A DNA stretch of 64,000 nucleotides, taken from assembly GCA_029931535.1 (NCBI GenBank), contig JAQPZY010000924.1, positions 558,001 to 622,000 of the forward strand. Reading direction: 5' to 3'. Source of the DNA: Margaritifera margaritifera. Taxonomy: Eukaryota; Mollusca; Bivalvia; Unionida; Margaritiferidae. This document shows positions 1 to 49,753 of this stretch, one piece after another (the stretch's first letter is position 1; the number at the start of each line of letters is the position of its first letter). The notes beneath the pieces are model-generated. The model was not told where the DNA came from. It did not search any database and saw only the letters and a program-made list of their open reading frames with translations. A program made the translations under genes and the position numbers.

Positions 1-522
1 CAACGAAAAAATGCCTTCACTCTGGTGCGCCAAAGATCGAAGGTAAAAGGAGAAGATAGTGTGAGACTGCCAGAAGGCAGCTCCCATAACATCCTCCAAT
101 AAAGAGTGATTTAGGTAGGTCCAAGAAGTAGCAATAGCCCGCACTTCATGGGCTTTAATTCTCATGAAGGAAAGGTCACTGTGACTGATAAGTCTTCTTG
201 ATAGTGAGGACAATCCACCTGGAAATGGTGGATGCCGAAATATCAGCTAAGCCCATAATAGGTAGGAAGGGATGTTTCAGACCTTTTCTCACCATTTAGA
301 AGCAGCCAAATAAAACCTTAAGTCCCTCACTGAACAAAGAAGCCTGTCTTGATCATTCCCAACACAGATCTGACTGAGACAGGGGATCTCAATAGAAGGT
401 GGAGCTATTGAAGGGAACTGGTTCTTGGCCAGACACCCAGGTTGGCACAGAAGAGAAACTGAGTCATGATTACCATAGAACTGTAAAACAACCCTTTTCC
501 ACAGACAAGGCGTTAAGCTCAT
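1..522 (-). pseudogene. DIRS tyrosine recombinase, broken
   Basis: The upstream part (522-289) reads PPSIEIPCLSQI and LLCSVRDLRFYL, matching the DIRS recombinase stretch in which LCPVRxLxxYL occurs. Further on, in another frame, the catalytic box reads KAHEVRAIATSW (His and Arg near 138-149), followed by HTIFSSFYLRS near 30-60, which holds the Tyr nucleophile of the family. A frameshift and a TGA lie between the two parts (about 185-200), so the protein cannot be made. Tyrosine recombinases insert the circular DIRS intermediate. Confidence 0.78.
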
Positions 523-747
523 TCCTTCTTGCAGATGCCAAGGACAGCAGGAAACAGTCTAAAGGGTAAGGTTCTTGAAATTAGCTATCTAGACATTAGT
601 GAGTGGAATACTAGCCTCTGAAACTTAAATTATACCTGATGAGATCAGAACGATGAAGCTGCCCTATTGCCCTTAATGGTGGAAACCAAATATTTTCTTT
701 CCTTGAAAAGGAATAAAAGAAAGTCTGCCACAGCAGGTCTATCAGGT

Positions 748-1418
748 TCAGCCGAGCAGTGGAGGTCCTAACTTGTGAAGCACCTGCAGATTCATTCTGA
801 AAGGTGGGAAACGTATGCGGACAGACAATCCCACCTTAGCCTGAAAGTGTCCACTGCCCAGGCTGTCTGATCTGGGACTGGTGAGACATAAAACAGGAGC
901 TTGTTGTTCAGTCTTGTCACAAACAAGTCCACCAAGGGTCTCCCCCACAGTTGGGAAAATGACTCTGCTACATCCTGGTGCAGAGACTATTCCCTAGGGA
1001 CCACACGGCCCCTTGTGGACAGACTGTCCCCCAAGATGTTCCTCTTGCCAGAAAATATGGCATACTTGTAGCGTGATCGCCTCTGATACTGCCCAACATA
1101 GGGAGTTTCTAAACTTCCATGCAGAGAGAAGGATGAGTACTTCCTTGTCATCTAAGGTACACTACTACTGATGTGCTCTCTGAGGCAACCATCATGCAGT
1201 GACTCCTTATAAGGTTGACACAACCCTTGAGGCCTAGAAACACTGCCCTCATTTCCAAGTTGTTTACATGAAGGGTTGCTTCTTCCTGGGACCAAGATCC
1301 CTGAAGAACATTGTCGTCCTATACTCACTCCTATGGAGAGGCAGGACTTTTCCTCCCCTTTCTCTTGGCTGCAAGGGAGATGAGGCAATAGCGATATTCT
1401 AATCCTGTAGACCCTCAC
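748..1418 (-). pseudogene. DIRS RNase H and linker region, broken
   Basis: The frame at 1418-1152 reads IGVSIGRQCSSGILVPG and SCKQLGNEGSV, resembling the DIRS RNase H opening (TDAS-W-G...W...INxLELxAV) with substitutions. The frame at 948-748 reads QQAPVLCLTSPRSDSLG and IRFPPFRMNLQVLHK, matching the segment between RNase H and recombinase (xFPPFxxIxxVLxK). The reading is split over frames. Confidence 0.6.
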
Positions 1419-1430
1419 AGGGGGAGATGG

Positions 1431-3017
1431 GAGTGCAGAGAAATAACTAAAATCTACCAGGAGAGCTCAATTAACACTCAATTATTGCAAAGACTAGGAT
1501 GATTAACACTCAATCACTACAAAAAGGTAACTGAAATGCTATAATATGTTGCACACGTCCACTGCATACAAACGTCCTAGGAAAAGAGGAAGTGTAATCC
1601 ATATGGGCCTATGATGAAGGAGTCAGACTGGGACTGTGTTTATTCTGTTCTAATGTTCTAGAACATTCCATACTAAATTGGAGGATGGAATATTTTAGCT
1701 TGGATGTGGGGAATTGTGTCCCAGGAAAGGTAAGCAATGCAATAGTGGCAGATGATGTATTGCTGCTATTAAAATTCTTATTTTGTTGTTTGCATACAAA
1801 ATATTCACTCAGTTCCGATCATTTGCACCTTCTTCCAGAAGTGTGCATGTATCTAGTGTTGATGTAGATTTTGGCCCCTGCCAAAAACTGGTTCTCGATC
1901 CTTACCTAGCTAGATTTAGTTTGACAATCTACATTCAGAAGACTGTCCACTGTATTACATGTGCTCACATTTTACCTAACAAAATAGTACATGTATGCCA
2001 AATCACTAGAAAAAATCTTTCTGCAGTATGAACAGAATATTCTGTGTTATGTTAAATTTAGTCTCATCTGTTAAAATTCAACTAAAAGTCCAGTTCAATA
2101 TGGTCAAGTAAGTGTATTCCTCCAGTTTTCTGAAAAAATACTTCACCAGATTAAAATAATAACAACAAACCTTGACAACTGGAGAGGTCAGTTATTTTGA
2201 GCACATAAATTAATTTATATTTCAGTTAGAAGTATGACATTTTGCCGATAATGACCTACACAAAGGAAATTTCAGTACAAATCGGTGCTGTTTTTAAAAG
2301 TCACCATGGGTAATTTTCTGCAAGGTATTATGAATATGACTGGCATTAGGTTATCATCTGCACAAAATTTAATTGATAAAAGGGGAGAACTAGCGAAATT
2401 ATAACGTTGTACCAGTTTTACACACAATGCCATGCAGAAAATTACCCACAACGACTTGTACAAATTTCCAATTTGTACAGAAATTTCCATGTTGGCTGTC
2501 TGGTACTTCTATATGAAACTGAAATTCATTTACCTTACCTGTTTAAAATAACTGAACTCTTGTGGAAAAACTAGATGGGTATACTGACATGATTGTGCAG
2601 AAAAAAATTTTAGATGCAAGAGCTTTGGAGATTTTACTATTATTACTGGAAGATGCAAATTTTGACTAGTCTAAGATTTAATTTACTAAAATATCTTACT
2701 CTGTGTCAGTTGCCAAGAGGCAATGCATAATTACACAAATATGATATGGGATGCAAACTTTTGAGTGCATGTGTTCTAGGATGTCTGCACAAGTAAGTTA
2801 GTATGACCTCTGATATACAGGGCTTCTAGTTCTAGGATTTCCACTTCAATTCAAGCTATTCATGGTCTTCTAGTCAATTATGATTGAGCCAGCAAGGTTC
2901 TGCAGTATATACAGTGGAACTTTCCTAAACTGTACAATGAGATACAAAATTTTAGTTGTTTTTTTTAAAAATGACAATATATGGAGGTTGAATTATTATA
3001 AGATCCTTATTGAAACA
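1431..3017. other. non-coding stretch with one palindromic MITE
   Basis: Apart from the MITE at 2265-2488, this region shows no recognisable coding or RNA feature. It is AT-rich and the small ORFs in it have no family motif. I looked for a coronin coiled-coil exon on the minus strand and did not see one. Confidence 0.5.
2265..2488. mobile_element. palindromic MITE-like element
   Basis: The ends are inverted: GGAAATTTCAGTACAAAT at the left and ATTTGTACAGAAATTTCC at the right. Further in, GGGTAATTTTCTGC (left) pairs with GCAGAAAATTACCC (right). The whole is about 224 bp with no coding capacity, as expected for a non-autonomous DNA element. No clear target-site duplication was identified. Confidence 0.6.
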
Positions 3018-3800
3018 ATATTTGTTCAGTCTGCAGAGGAGACTTAGCTTACAGAGAAGCCAGTCTGCAGAGCAGGATGGGCTTACAGAAGGGCCAGTCT
3101 GCAGGGGAGACCAGGTTTACTGACAAGCCAGTCTGCAAAGTGAGCCAGGCATACAGAGGGGAGAGTCTGCAAAATAGGCCAGATTTATAGACGGGCCAAT
3201 ATGCTGAGCAGGACAGACTTACAGAGGGGCTAGTCTGCAAAGGAGGTCAGATTTACAGAGAAGTCAGTCTGCGAAAGAGGCCAGGCTGACAGAGGGGCAT
3301 GGCTGCAGAGGAGGTCAGATTTACAGAGAAGCCAGTTTGTAGAGAAGGCCAGGTTTACATAGGGGCCAGTCTGCAGAGACTAGGTTTACAGAGAAGCCAG
3401 TCTGCAGAGGAAACCAGGTTTACCGAGAAGTCAGTCTGTAGAAAAGGCTGGATTTACTGAAAAGCCAGTCTGTAGAAGAGGCCAGGCTCACAGAGGTGGA
3501 CAGATTTACAGACAAGTTAGTCTGTATAGGAGATCAGGTTTACAGACAGGCCAGTCTGAATAGGAGATCAGGTTTACAAACAAGCCAGTCTGCTGAGGAG
3601 TCCAGGTTTACAGAGAAGCCAATATGTAGAGGAGAACAAGTTTACTCAGAAGCCAGTCTGCAGAGGATGTCAGATTTACTCAGGAGCCAGTTTACAGAGA
3701 AGGCCAGTCTACAGAGAAGGCCTGGTTTACTGAGGGGCCATTCTGCCTAGGAGGCCATGTTACAGAGAAACCAGTCTGCAGAGGGGCCAGTTTAGGGAAG
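3018..3800. repeat. 33-bp minisatellite, about 23 copies
   Basis: The unit is close to agaggccagtctgcagagg followed by agnccaggtttac. Copies are diverged by point changes and a few short deletions. Because 33 is a multiple of three, ORFs of 63 and 84 codons appear on both strands; they show only repeat periodicity and are not genes. Confidence 0.9.
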
Positions 3801-4025
3801 TTTACTGTACAAATGCTGACTCAATCACCCAAAGTCTGATTATCCAAATCATTCTCATGTCTCCTGATAAGTAAAGACAATTGAGGTTTTACTGCATGAA
3901 GTTTAGATGCACTTTACCAATTTAATGAATTGTTCTAATTCTGTTTTCCATATTATTGTTTGCTACCATTTAACAACATGAGCATACACACCGAGAATGT
4001 CAAATGAGATGACCAGTTAGAACAA

Positions 4026-5085
4026 GAGTCCCTTGAAGGGACTGAAACTCTACTGTCCCCCCAAAATGTCCAAGATCATTTTTTTAAAACAACTGCTGAG
4101 TGCTGAAACCATCTCTGATATTCTTGAGCAATCAAATTTTCAAATTAGCTGCTCGGTCATCCATATTGGATGCAAAATTTACAGAATTTTCATTTTGGGC
4201 AAACTAGACATTTTTAGAAGTCTTTTGGTTAAAAGTACATGTCAATTAGAATTTTTTGGGTGAATACCCTATGTCAATATGACCATCAAATCAGGAGGAG
4301 TAGTGATGACAAGATTTTTAAGATGATCATCATGATAGCCATATTATTGTCAGATCAGAACTATTTTCATTTAGGACCAACTAGACATAATTCTTTTTAT
4401 GAAAACCCAATGTCGTTATGACCATCCATCAAGAAGGAGTAGCGATAAGCTTTTCAAGATGGCCACTGTGGTGGTCATATTGAAGGTCAGATTGGCACCA
4501 CTTTCAATTAGGTTTAACAAGACATCATAAGAAATCTTCTAGTGAAAAACCCGTGTTGATATGATTTTCCATTCAGTAGCGATAATAAGATTTTCAAGAT
4601 GGCTGCCATGGTGGTCATACCGGCTGTCAGATCATCACCATTTTCAGTTAGGACCAACTAGACATCTTAAGAAGTCTTTAAGTGAAAACTCCATGCTGAT
4701 ATGACCATCCATTCAGGAGGAGAAGTGATAACAAGATTTTCAAGATGACCACTGTGGCAGCAATAATGAATGTCTGAGCAGCACCATTTTCATTTACACC
4801 AACTAGAACATCATAAGACTTCTGGTGAAAACCCCATGTTGATAAGATATTCACGATGAGAATTAACAACACGATTTCAAATTGGCCACTGTGGCTGCTA
4901 TACTGGATTTCCAAGCGATGCCTTTTCCATTTATGACCAACTAGACCATGTGATGAATGTGTGTAAAGTTTCATGGCATTCCTCCAAGTAGTGTAGGAGG
5001 AGTAGCAATAACAAGCCTGTACTAATGGACAGATGGACAACAGACCATCGCATAAGCTCTTCTGGTCTATGACCAGTAGAGCTAA
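4026..5085. repeat. composite satellite-bearing element, copy 1
   Basis: The left end is the hairpin AGTCCCTT/GAAGGGACT, and the right end the hairpin CTGGTC-TAT-GACCAG followed by tagagct. Between them lie about five diverged monomers of roughly 110-140 bp (caagatggccactgtggtgg ... caccattttcatttaggacc ... ctagacatcataagaagtct ... gtgaaaaccccatgttgat). The same architecture recurs at 27298-28775. Just before the right end is a tail with ggacagatggacaacag. The 137-codon minus ORF here is a by-product of the monomers. Confidence 0.85.
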
Positions 5086-5843
5086 AAACATATATAATTA
5101 CAGGAGGTACACCAATAACTGCTAATTAAATAATTATTAATTAAATAAAGTCAATACAAGTTTTCTGGTGCACTGAATCATTGAAGAATTCTAAAAATAA
5201 CCAAAAAACAAAAGCAGAACAAAGAATGAAAATACTGTCACAAAATATGAAAGTTAAAATATTACTCTGTGATATGGATATATCTCAACACAAAATTCAC
5301 CATTGCATATTACACTGTGATATAATACCTCAACATGTAACACTGCAACCTCACTGCACACCAGAAATGAAAAATCTTTACAGTTAAGTGATAATGAATT
5401 CAATATTTATATATATTGTTCATTTGACATAAAATGTATACAACTTTTGAAAAATAGAATATGCAACACACCACAAACAGCTTGTGGTATAAAATATTAT
5501 TACTCAACCTATTTGATCATTTTCTTAAAGACAGCTATGGAAATAGTGATATGACATATTAATACAATTCCTCACAAATTAATTGATGATCTGGACCCAA
5601 GATTACATTCAAAACTCAGACTCAACTCAAAATTCTGAAATGAATAGCTATCATACAATCACTGACCTAATTGACATCAGAATTTTAAGCTGAATGAAGG
5701 CTAAGTGTTAGAATTGTTTTTAATCCTAGGGCCTGTTGCTGCAGGTAAGAAATTTAAGGTCGTCCTGTAATATCTGCTTAACACTTCCTGTAATTCCTAT
5801 AAATACCGATTGCAGAGGATAAGGTAATGACAACAAGTTTTAC
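5086..5843. other. intron or downstream region of coronin, nothing recognised
   Basis: AT-rich DNA with no repeat or coding motif that I can name. The first 65 bases next to exon H stay open in the coronin frame, which gives a possible alternative end at the TAA near 5779. Confidence 0.45.
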
Positions 5844-43105
<37,262 letters not shown>

Positions 43106-44456
43106 CTGAAATATATGTGCAAACAAGAAACCATAAAATTAAACTAGTATAATAAATCGTGCAAAATTACTAAATTTAGTACATTTATAACATCACATTT
43201 TCACAAATTACTGATTGCCAATATACAGCATAACTTGATTACCCAAACATCAATCATTCAAATACCTAGTATCACTTTAAGGATTTACTCCAGTCCCATT
43301 GTGAAGAATTCTCCATCTAGCTGGAATAGACTGAAAACTTTAACTAAAAATTTAATCCTTAATCTTTAATACATTGTTCCACACAGGATCCCAAGGGCAG
43401 GGGACACTGTGTCGAGGACCATCCAAATTTGGGGGACACAATGTTTTAGAGGGACAAATGAAAATGATAGTACATAATGCACTAGTAGTGCTATAAAAAC
43501 GAGATAACAGTTTTGCCACCTTAACTTTGTGGTCTGCACTGTACCATCCTATTTTCCTTGGACACTTACATTATTGCAATAAAAGTTTTATCAATTGTTC
43601 AATTAACTCATGAAAACATTAACATGTTTGAATATCTTGTTAACCTGAAACGAGCCGCATCATGGAATTTTCCATTCCAGATCTTGTTCTCATTTAATTT
43701 TAGTGTGCACTCAGTATCTACCAGCATTGGTTAGCAAGACCAATGATTCTTTGTTATAGTGAGAAATGTATTATGTACCAAACCGCAGTATAGCAAGAAT
43801 CGCATATGTACAGAGTCATGGTATAGCAGGAATGATCAAAATTTTTAAAATAATAATGTTTTAAAAAGGAAATAACCATATAATACTAAGCTTCATGTTG
43901 GGTTTTTTTCAGCCCATACTGTCATATATTTGATAGATCAATTAAATACAATGGTTTAATTTTGGTCATGAGGTCCATAGCGGTACTTCATTATATCCAG
44001 AACTGCACTACAACAAAGCATGTTATAACGAGGGAGAGCTGTAATGCACAAAGCCAAAGATTTAAGCAATATATATTTAATGGCCACTTTAAATAAAAAA
44101 ACACATTCAGAAATTACAAACATCAATATAAAGTTTTGTTTTTGTAAATCAGCATCAAAGAGATTCAATTACTACTACTCCTGCCATGATAAACAGCTTA
44201 CACTGCAGAAGGGTTATAGCAGAGGTTGCACCAAAATGTCACTTCCTGCTATACTAAAAGTGGCTCAAGATCACATATCAAATTATTTATTTGGAAGAAG
44301 ACTAGGATAAAATAATATCTGTGACAAACTGTGATTTTAGTCAAAAACTTTACAAAAATAATAATTAAAATACACTGTTGTATATCTCTAGTAAACAAAT
44401 ATACTGAAATAATTTTTGTAGACCAAAGCAGTATTACTACTACTAATACAACTATT

Positions 44457-44511
<55 letters not shown>

Positions 44512-45189
44512 AAACTACAACAAGGTATTATGATCAAAATTTATCAAGTTTCCCCAATGGTCTTTCACTTCTCCCTGTTCTCATTCAAGTGGGAGCCTTG
44601 CAGGGTCACTGCAAGCTGATCAAAATCTGATCAGAAATACAGTACAATATGATGAAGCTTTAACTAATTCATTACATGTGTGGACTGAAGGTTAACTGAT
44701 TTTAGCTTTATTTCATGTAATATATATCCATCTGATTTAATATTTTACATGTTTAATATCCTCCACCTTATGGCGGGTGTAGAAAAAAATTTTCTAATAA
44801 CGAGACATCTGGATAAAGAGAGTCTGGATTAGCAATGCTTCACTGTACAGTACTGTCTATTTATAACACTGACCACGGGAGCCACAAAAGTGACTCATTT
44901 AAGTGAGGAAGCCTTATACTGATAAGCATAAAAATGCAAAAAAGGGCATTTAATGACATGAAATCACATCATAATTGGCGCTCATTAGCAATTAGCTAAA
45001 GTGTAAAATTGAGAGAAAAATTTCAAGTAGTAATGACAAAACAAAATTCGAACAATTTACCGTAATCTATAATCATACATGTGCCGTAAGCGGGGCAACA
45101 GTATTGTGAGGGAGCGTATAGTGTGGGAGCACTATATTTAGATTTAATTTTCTCCAAGTTGTATTTTACCTATACTCTAATAACACATC
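43106..45189. other. upstream of exon A: no exon recognised
   Basis: This should hold or lead to the missing coronin N-terminal exon on the minus strand. I found no segment encoding the expected start of the propeller here or further right. The only clear element is the TTA microsatellite. Confidence 0.4.
44457..44510. repeat. (TTA)n microsatellite, about 18 units
   Basis: A perfect trinucleotide run. It explains the poly-Leu stretch in the plus-strand ORF at this site. Confidence 0.97.
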
Positions 45190-45207
45190 TATATATATAT
45201 ATATATA

Positions 45208-45277
<70 letters not shown>
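45190..45277. repeat. (AT)n microsatellite, about 44 units, one interruption
   Basis: An alternating AT run of 88 bases interrupted by gtgt at 45213-45216. It may form a cruciform. The minus ORF with Tyr-Ile repeats is an artefact. Confidence 0.97.
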
Positions 45278-45279
<2 letters not shown>

Positions 45280-45705
45280 GTGCTTTCTGATGGGTTAAAC
45301 AAAAAAATTTATAGCAGTATAATCCATGATATACTGTTAAAAATGTTGATGCCATTTTGACATCGTGACTCTCTGCATGACATAGTACACAAATGTACTT
45401 TTTGCCAATTTTTTTTATATAAAAAATTTCCAACATGTTACAATAGATATAAATGTACTATATTTTTAGATTGTTATATTGGTGGTTACACTGTTGCAAA
45501 TTTGATACATTATTGACTGCTAACTTGGCACTGATAAAACAAAATTTGTGACAGTATAATACCTCATATATTTTCAGCAAATCTGGAAACATGGTGCTGT
45601 TATCTCATAAGTACAGCAGTACCCCCATTATAATACTGTTCATGGGAGCCATCAAAGTGGACCACCTGATAGGCAAGATCACCTTATAGTGAGATATTTT
45701 ACACA

Positions 45706-46325
45706 CATCATTACAATTAAATAATGAAATGGAATCCAGGACCATATCTACCTTATACTGAGGCAATTACTATTAAATAATGAAATGGAATCCAAGACCA
45801 TATCTACCTTATACTGAGGCAATTACTATTAAATAATGAAATGGAATCCTGGACCATACCTACCTTACACTGAGGCAATTACTATTAAATAATGAAATGG
45901 AATCCAGGACCATACCTACCTTACACTGAGGCAATTACTATTAAATAATGAAATGGAATCCAGGACCATACCTACCTTATACTGCGGCAATTACTATTAA
46001 ATAATGAAATGGAATCCTGGACCATAACTACCTTATACTGAGGCAATTACTATTATATAATGAAATGGAATCCAGGACCATACCTACCTTACACTGAGGC
46101 AATTACTATTAAATAATGAAATGGAATCCAGGACCATACGTACCTTACACTGAGGCAATTACTATTAAATAATGAAATGGAATCCAGGACCATAACTACC
46201 TTATACTGAGGCAATTACTATTAAATAATGAAATGGAATCCTGGACCATACCTACCTTACACTGTGGCAATTACTATTAAATAATGAAATGGAATCCAGG
46301 ACCATACCTACCTTTTACTGAGGCA
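45706..46325. repeat. 56-bp minisatellite, 11 nearly identical copies
   Basis: The unit is aattactattaaataatgaa + atggaatccaggaccatacc + taccttacactgaggc, 56 bp (aggc at 45761, 45817 and so on). Variation is limited to a few positions (cc/cg/aa before taccttа, tata/caca, cag/ctg), which gives the copies a bar-code-like pattern. Confidence 0.97.
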
Positions 46326-46740
46326 TCTTATAGTCAAGTAGCACTGCATTGTGGCAGTGCTATTATACCACCCTTAAGGTGAGGCAACTCATGTTGAGTG
46401 GTTAGGCATAGAGCAATAACTAGATTACATTATTTACATGACAATGTAGCCTATCGTATAGCAATCATTCATTAACCTATCATAACTAAACATGTCACTA
46501 CTTAATGATACAGAATATGATGTTATGAAATATGTGTTGTGTATGTAAAAAAAATGTTAGTATTTCAAGAAATTTTAGAAAAAACTTGAAGTTGAACTTA
46601 TGTCATTTACACTTAACAAGAAAGGTACAATATTGTAAACCTTTCACTTATGGTAAGTAAAATTAAAATTTTAAAACTTAAATTTTTAATAGAAATGTTA
46701 AGTACAAGTTTTATCATGTCATTAGTCAGGGTGTCCTGAT
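46326..46740. other. no gene; nothing recognised
   Basis: AT-rich DNA between two minisatellites. No feature can be supported. Confidence 0.4.
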
Positions 46741-46990
46741 TAATTGCCATCCCAATGCTAATTGCCATCCCAATGCTACATGTAACTACCATTACAATGC
46801 TAACTGCCATCAACAATGGTAATTGTCATCACATTGCTACATGTAACTGCTATCACAATGCTAATTGTTATCAGAATGCTAACTGCCGTCACAATGCTAA
46901 TTGTCATCACAATGCTAACTGCCATCACAATGCTAATTGCCATCACAATGCTAATTGCCATCACAATGCTAATTGAAATCACAATGCTAA
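46741..46990. repeat. 18-bp minisatellite, about 13 copies
   Basis: The unit is aattgccatcacaatgct, with aactgc variants and longer acatgtaactgc spacers. The 18-bp period keeps all frames open, so ORFs appear on both strands (NCHHNA on plus, ISIVMA on minus). These are periodic artefacts. Confidence 0.95.
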
Positions 46991-47827
46991 GCTTCTCATT
47001 AAAAGAGTGGTCATTGATGTTCCAGTTACTGAAAAAGCAGAACTATACATATTCAAAATTATTTTTCACCATGTCTGGGACTCAACATTCATGTTTAAAG
47101 TGTTATGTCACAAATTTGGACCAATTTTATTCCAACATCTGAAGTTCCCAATCGTGTTTGACCTTGCATTGAAAGAATATTTGTTGACCTAATTCAAGAT
47201 ACAAGTTGTAAAAAGAAAACACCAATAGAATTCTGAATTTGAAGATCCATTTGGTGTTAGAATGTTGCATCTCAGAATCTTATTAAATATTGACAGCAAC
47301 TGGAAAAATAGCTGACATAGTGTACATCAAGCAGTGGTTTTTATGCAACATGTATACTCTGCCCATTTATGATAGTCTGATGTCATGCCAAGCACATTGT
47401 TTCGTTGACTGACAGATGAAATGGATGTACTGTAGGTCTACTTTCTCACCATAAATGCATGTGTAAACAACCATTTCTGCCTGAAATTTTTGCTCAGTAA
47501 AGGTGGAAAATAGTACAGATAGTTTGAAACTGGTGAATCATTTCAATTTACATGGTATTTTGCTTGAGATTTATGTGAAAACGGTTTGATTCTTGTAATA
47601 TACATGTATTTCCAAGAATCTGAGATTTTCCAGTCACTGTTCATGCTGGATAAAATGTTTCCATTAATTTCCATTGTTTTGTACTTGTTAGATTTCAAGT
47701 GTAAATAACACTTTCTGATACTGAATCAAGGTTGATTTCATAACTGCAATTCTTTCAGGAAAAAGAGAAAGTAATTTTCACAATCATACAGTCAACACAA
47801 GTAATATATTCCTGTTTAAGGCGATTC
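46991..47827. other. no gene; nothing recognised
   Basis: AT-rich DNA. A plus ORF running out of the 18-bp array to 47142 has no family motif. Confidence 0.35.
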
Positions 47828-48180
47828 GATAACCAAGATGTAACATGTACCAGTACCAGTGCATGCGGTGCCTAACTTTAACTTTGTGTCTATTATTATG
47901 TCTCGTCAGATTTTTAAATGTAAATAGCATTCATAGCCTTTTGTTTAGGAATCCTTTCATAAATGTAACCATTTAACTGACTAATTTTAAGAATCTCCAG
48001 GGGACAATGAGTTAAGGTATAATGTAATACCACGTAGATAAACAAGATGTAACATATATCAGTACCAGTGCATGGTGTCTAACTTTTTGTCTATTATTAT
48101 GTCTGTCAGATTTTTAAATGTAAATAGCATTCTAATCCATTTGTTTAGGGTTCCTTTCATAAATGTAATCATTACAGGAA
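47828..48180. repeat. direct duplication, period 209 bp
   Basis: gataaccaagatgtaacatg at 47828 recurs as gataaacaagatgtaacata at 48037. Both are followed by cagtaccagtgcatg, tgtctattattatgtc, cagatttttaaatgtaaata and tcctttcataaatgtaa. A smaller duplication (gtaccaaagtccccagta) follows near 48280-48330. Confidence 0.9.
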
Positions 48181-49753
48181 TTATATTAAGATGCCTTACA
48201 CAGTTGCATTTAATCATTTAACTGATTTGAGTAGCAACATCCTGTTCATTTCATATTAGACAGCAGAGATGTCACATGTACCAAAGTCCCCAGTAATGTC
48301 ATCTATTACATACAGTGCCGGTACCAAAGTCCCCAGTAGTGTCATCTGTTACATACACTGATTGGAAATGAGAAAACTTCCAAGTATTACAAAGAGTTTG
48401 TGATAAATCTTACACAGATATGAAACACAAAATAAGACTTCCTTTTTTTTTAAATTATAGTATCTTGCAAAATTTCACACTGAAGTGGAATGGTAATCTT
48501 GCACCTGAGTAATTTTGTTCCTTGGTGATGGAGACCAAAAAAAATGGGTTCACTTTCGCTTCTTTATCATGGATTATCCAATCTATATTCTGGCTAACTG
48601 ACCATTCAGCTTAATACTTGTGTTGCTTTGGTGGTAAGTTTACACAAATTTCCTATATATGTTTCCTGAATACATGCATAAAAATATATATATGTAGTAG
48701 TAGGATTTTACAGCTGAGTTGTATGGTGCCAAGCATTAAAAAAGGATACATACACATTGCACATAATTCTGAAACTCACACCAAGATAATTCTGAATGAA
48801 AGTGATGAAAGTCTAGGTGGATCTGACATCACATTTCTTCTATAAAAAAAAAACAACATGTGAATGGTAGTGTCTTATCTGGAGAATAAAATAAAATGGT
48901 TATAAATGATCCAGCTTTAGAAAATGATGTATTGAGAGAGCGAGTATTTCCAATGACCAAATGAGAAAGAAAATTCTTACCATGGACGTAACAAAGGACA
49001 AAAAAGTATTTAATTTACCCATATTAATAATAACCCAATAAAACTGCAAAACAAGGGCATAAAAAACATGTTAACTTAAATGTTCAAGTACATATAGATG
49101 AATAATTATTCATGCGGAGAGTCATATAATGTGTTTCATAATCTGTAGTGAAAAAGCAAAACTGGCATCTGTTACATCTCAAACAAATTAACGACTACAG
49201 TTTTCATATACTGGATCTTAATGTTCAATATAATAGTAAATAAGACTGGTTCTTTTGGGTCTCTGTTGTCACAAAAGATCAGTTGGATATTTTCAATGCA
49301 GTGTTGCACTTTGAGTGAGCCCTGGGAATATTCTCCCCTCCCTACCCCTCACCTCGTATATTATTGATCATTACTGGAGGACAGGTACATACAATGTCCC
49401 CTTGACAGTTCAAAAATAAGGTGCAACATTGCAATGATATTGCTAAAATTGTAGGACAAAGCTCCCACTGGTCTTACATTACACCTTTTGTTGAACAAAA
49501 AAATTAATACCATATTAAGAATTATCTCCATTTACATGTAAATAAAATGCCCCTGTCCTGTGTATTGAAACCAAGTACCATGGGCAAGTTATAAATACCT
49601 ATGAAATTTTGGAAACTTTGAGATGTAACATGAATTTCATTACATCAAATTCTTTATCTAATCCATCACTGAATTACTGAAGTACCCATCAACTACTGAA
49701 TCCAGTAAATGTACATTTGCTATAAACTACAGTCATCTATACGCAGATTTATA
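48181..49753. other. no gene; nothing recognised
   Basis: AT-rich DNA with only the small gtaccaaagtccccagta duplication. No coding motif. Confidence 0.4.

Larger units (their letters stand above)
1..1430 (-). mobile_element. DIRS-type retrotransposon, 3' part (copy 1)
   Basis: On the minus strand the order is RNase H-like region (about 1418-1000), linker region (948-748) and tyrosine recombinase (about 522 to the window edge). This is the order of the pol region of DIRS elements. No reverse transcriptase is seen at higher coordinates, so the copy is truncated at its 5' side, and it runs off the left edge of the window. Frameshifts and stops break all frames. The 748-948 part shares wording with copy 3 (29361-29660), such as the tcattctgaaaggt segment, so the two are the same or close families. 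Confidence 0.8.

Noticed and set aside
3049..3750. ORFs of 63 and 84 codons on both strands
   Set aside because: They lie inside a 33-bp minisatellite whose period keeps frames open; there is no protein family and no codon signal beyond the repeat.
4678..5091. 137-codon minus-strand ORF
   Set aside because: It falls wholly in the composite satellite element, and the same bases are monomers shared with 27298-28775.
43956..44168. Possible coronin N-terminal exon upstream of exon A
   Set aside because: The minus frame does not contain the expected start of the coronin propeller.
45170..45436. 88-codon ORF with Tyr-Ile repeats
   Set aside because: It is the translation of an (AT)n microsatellite.
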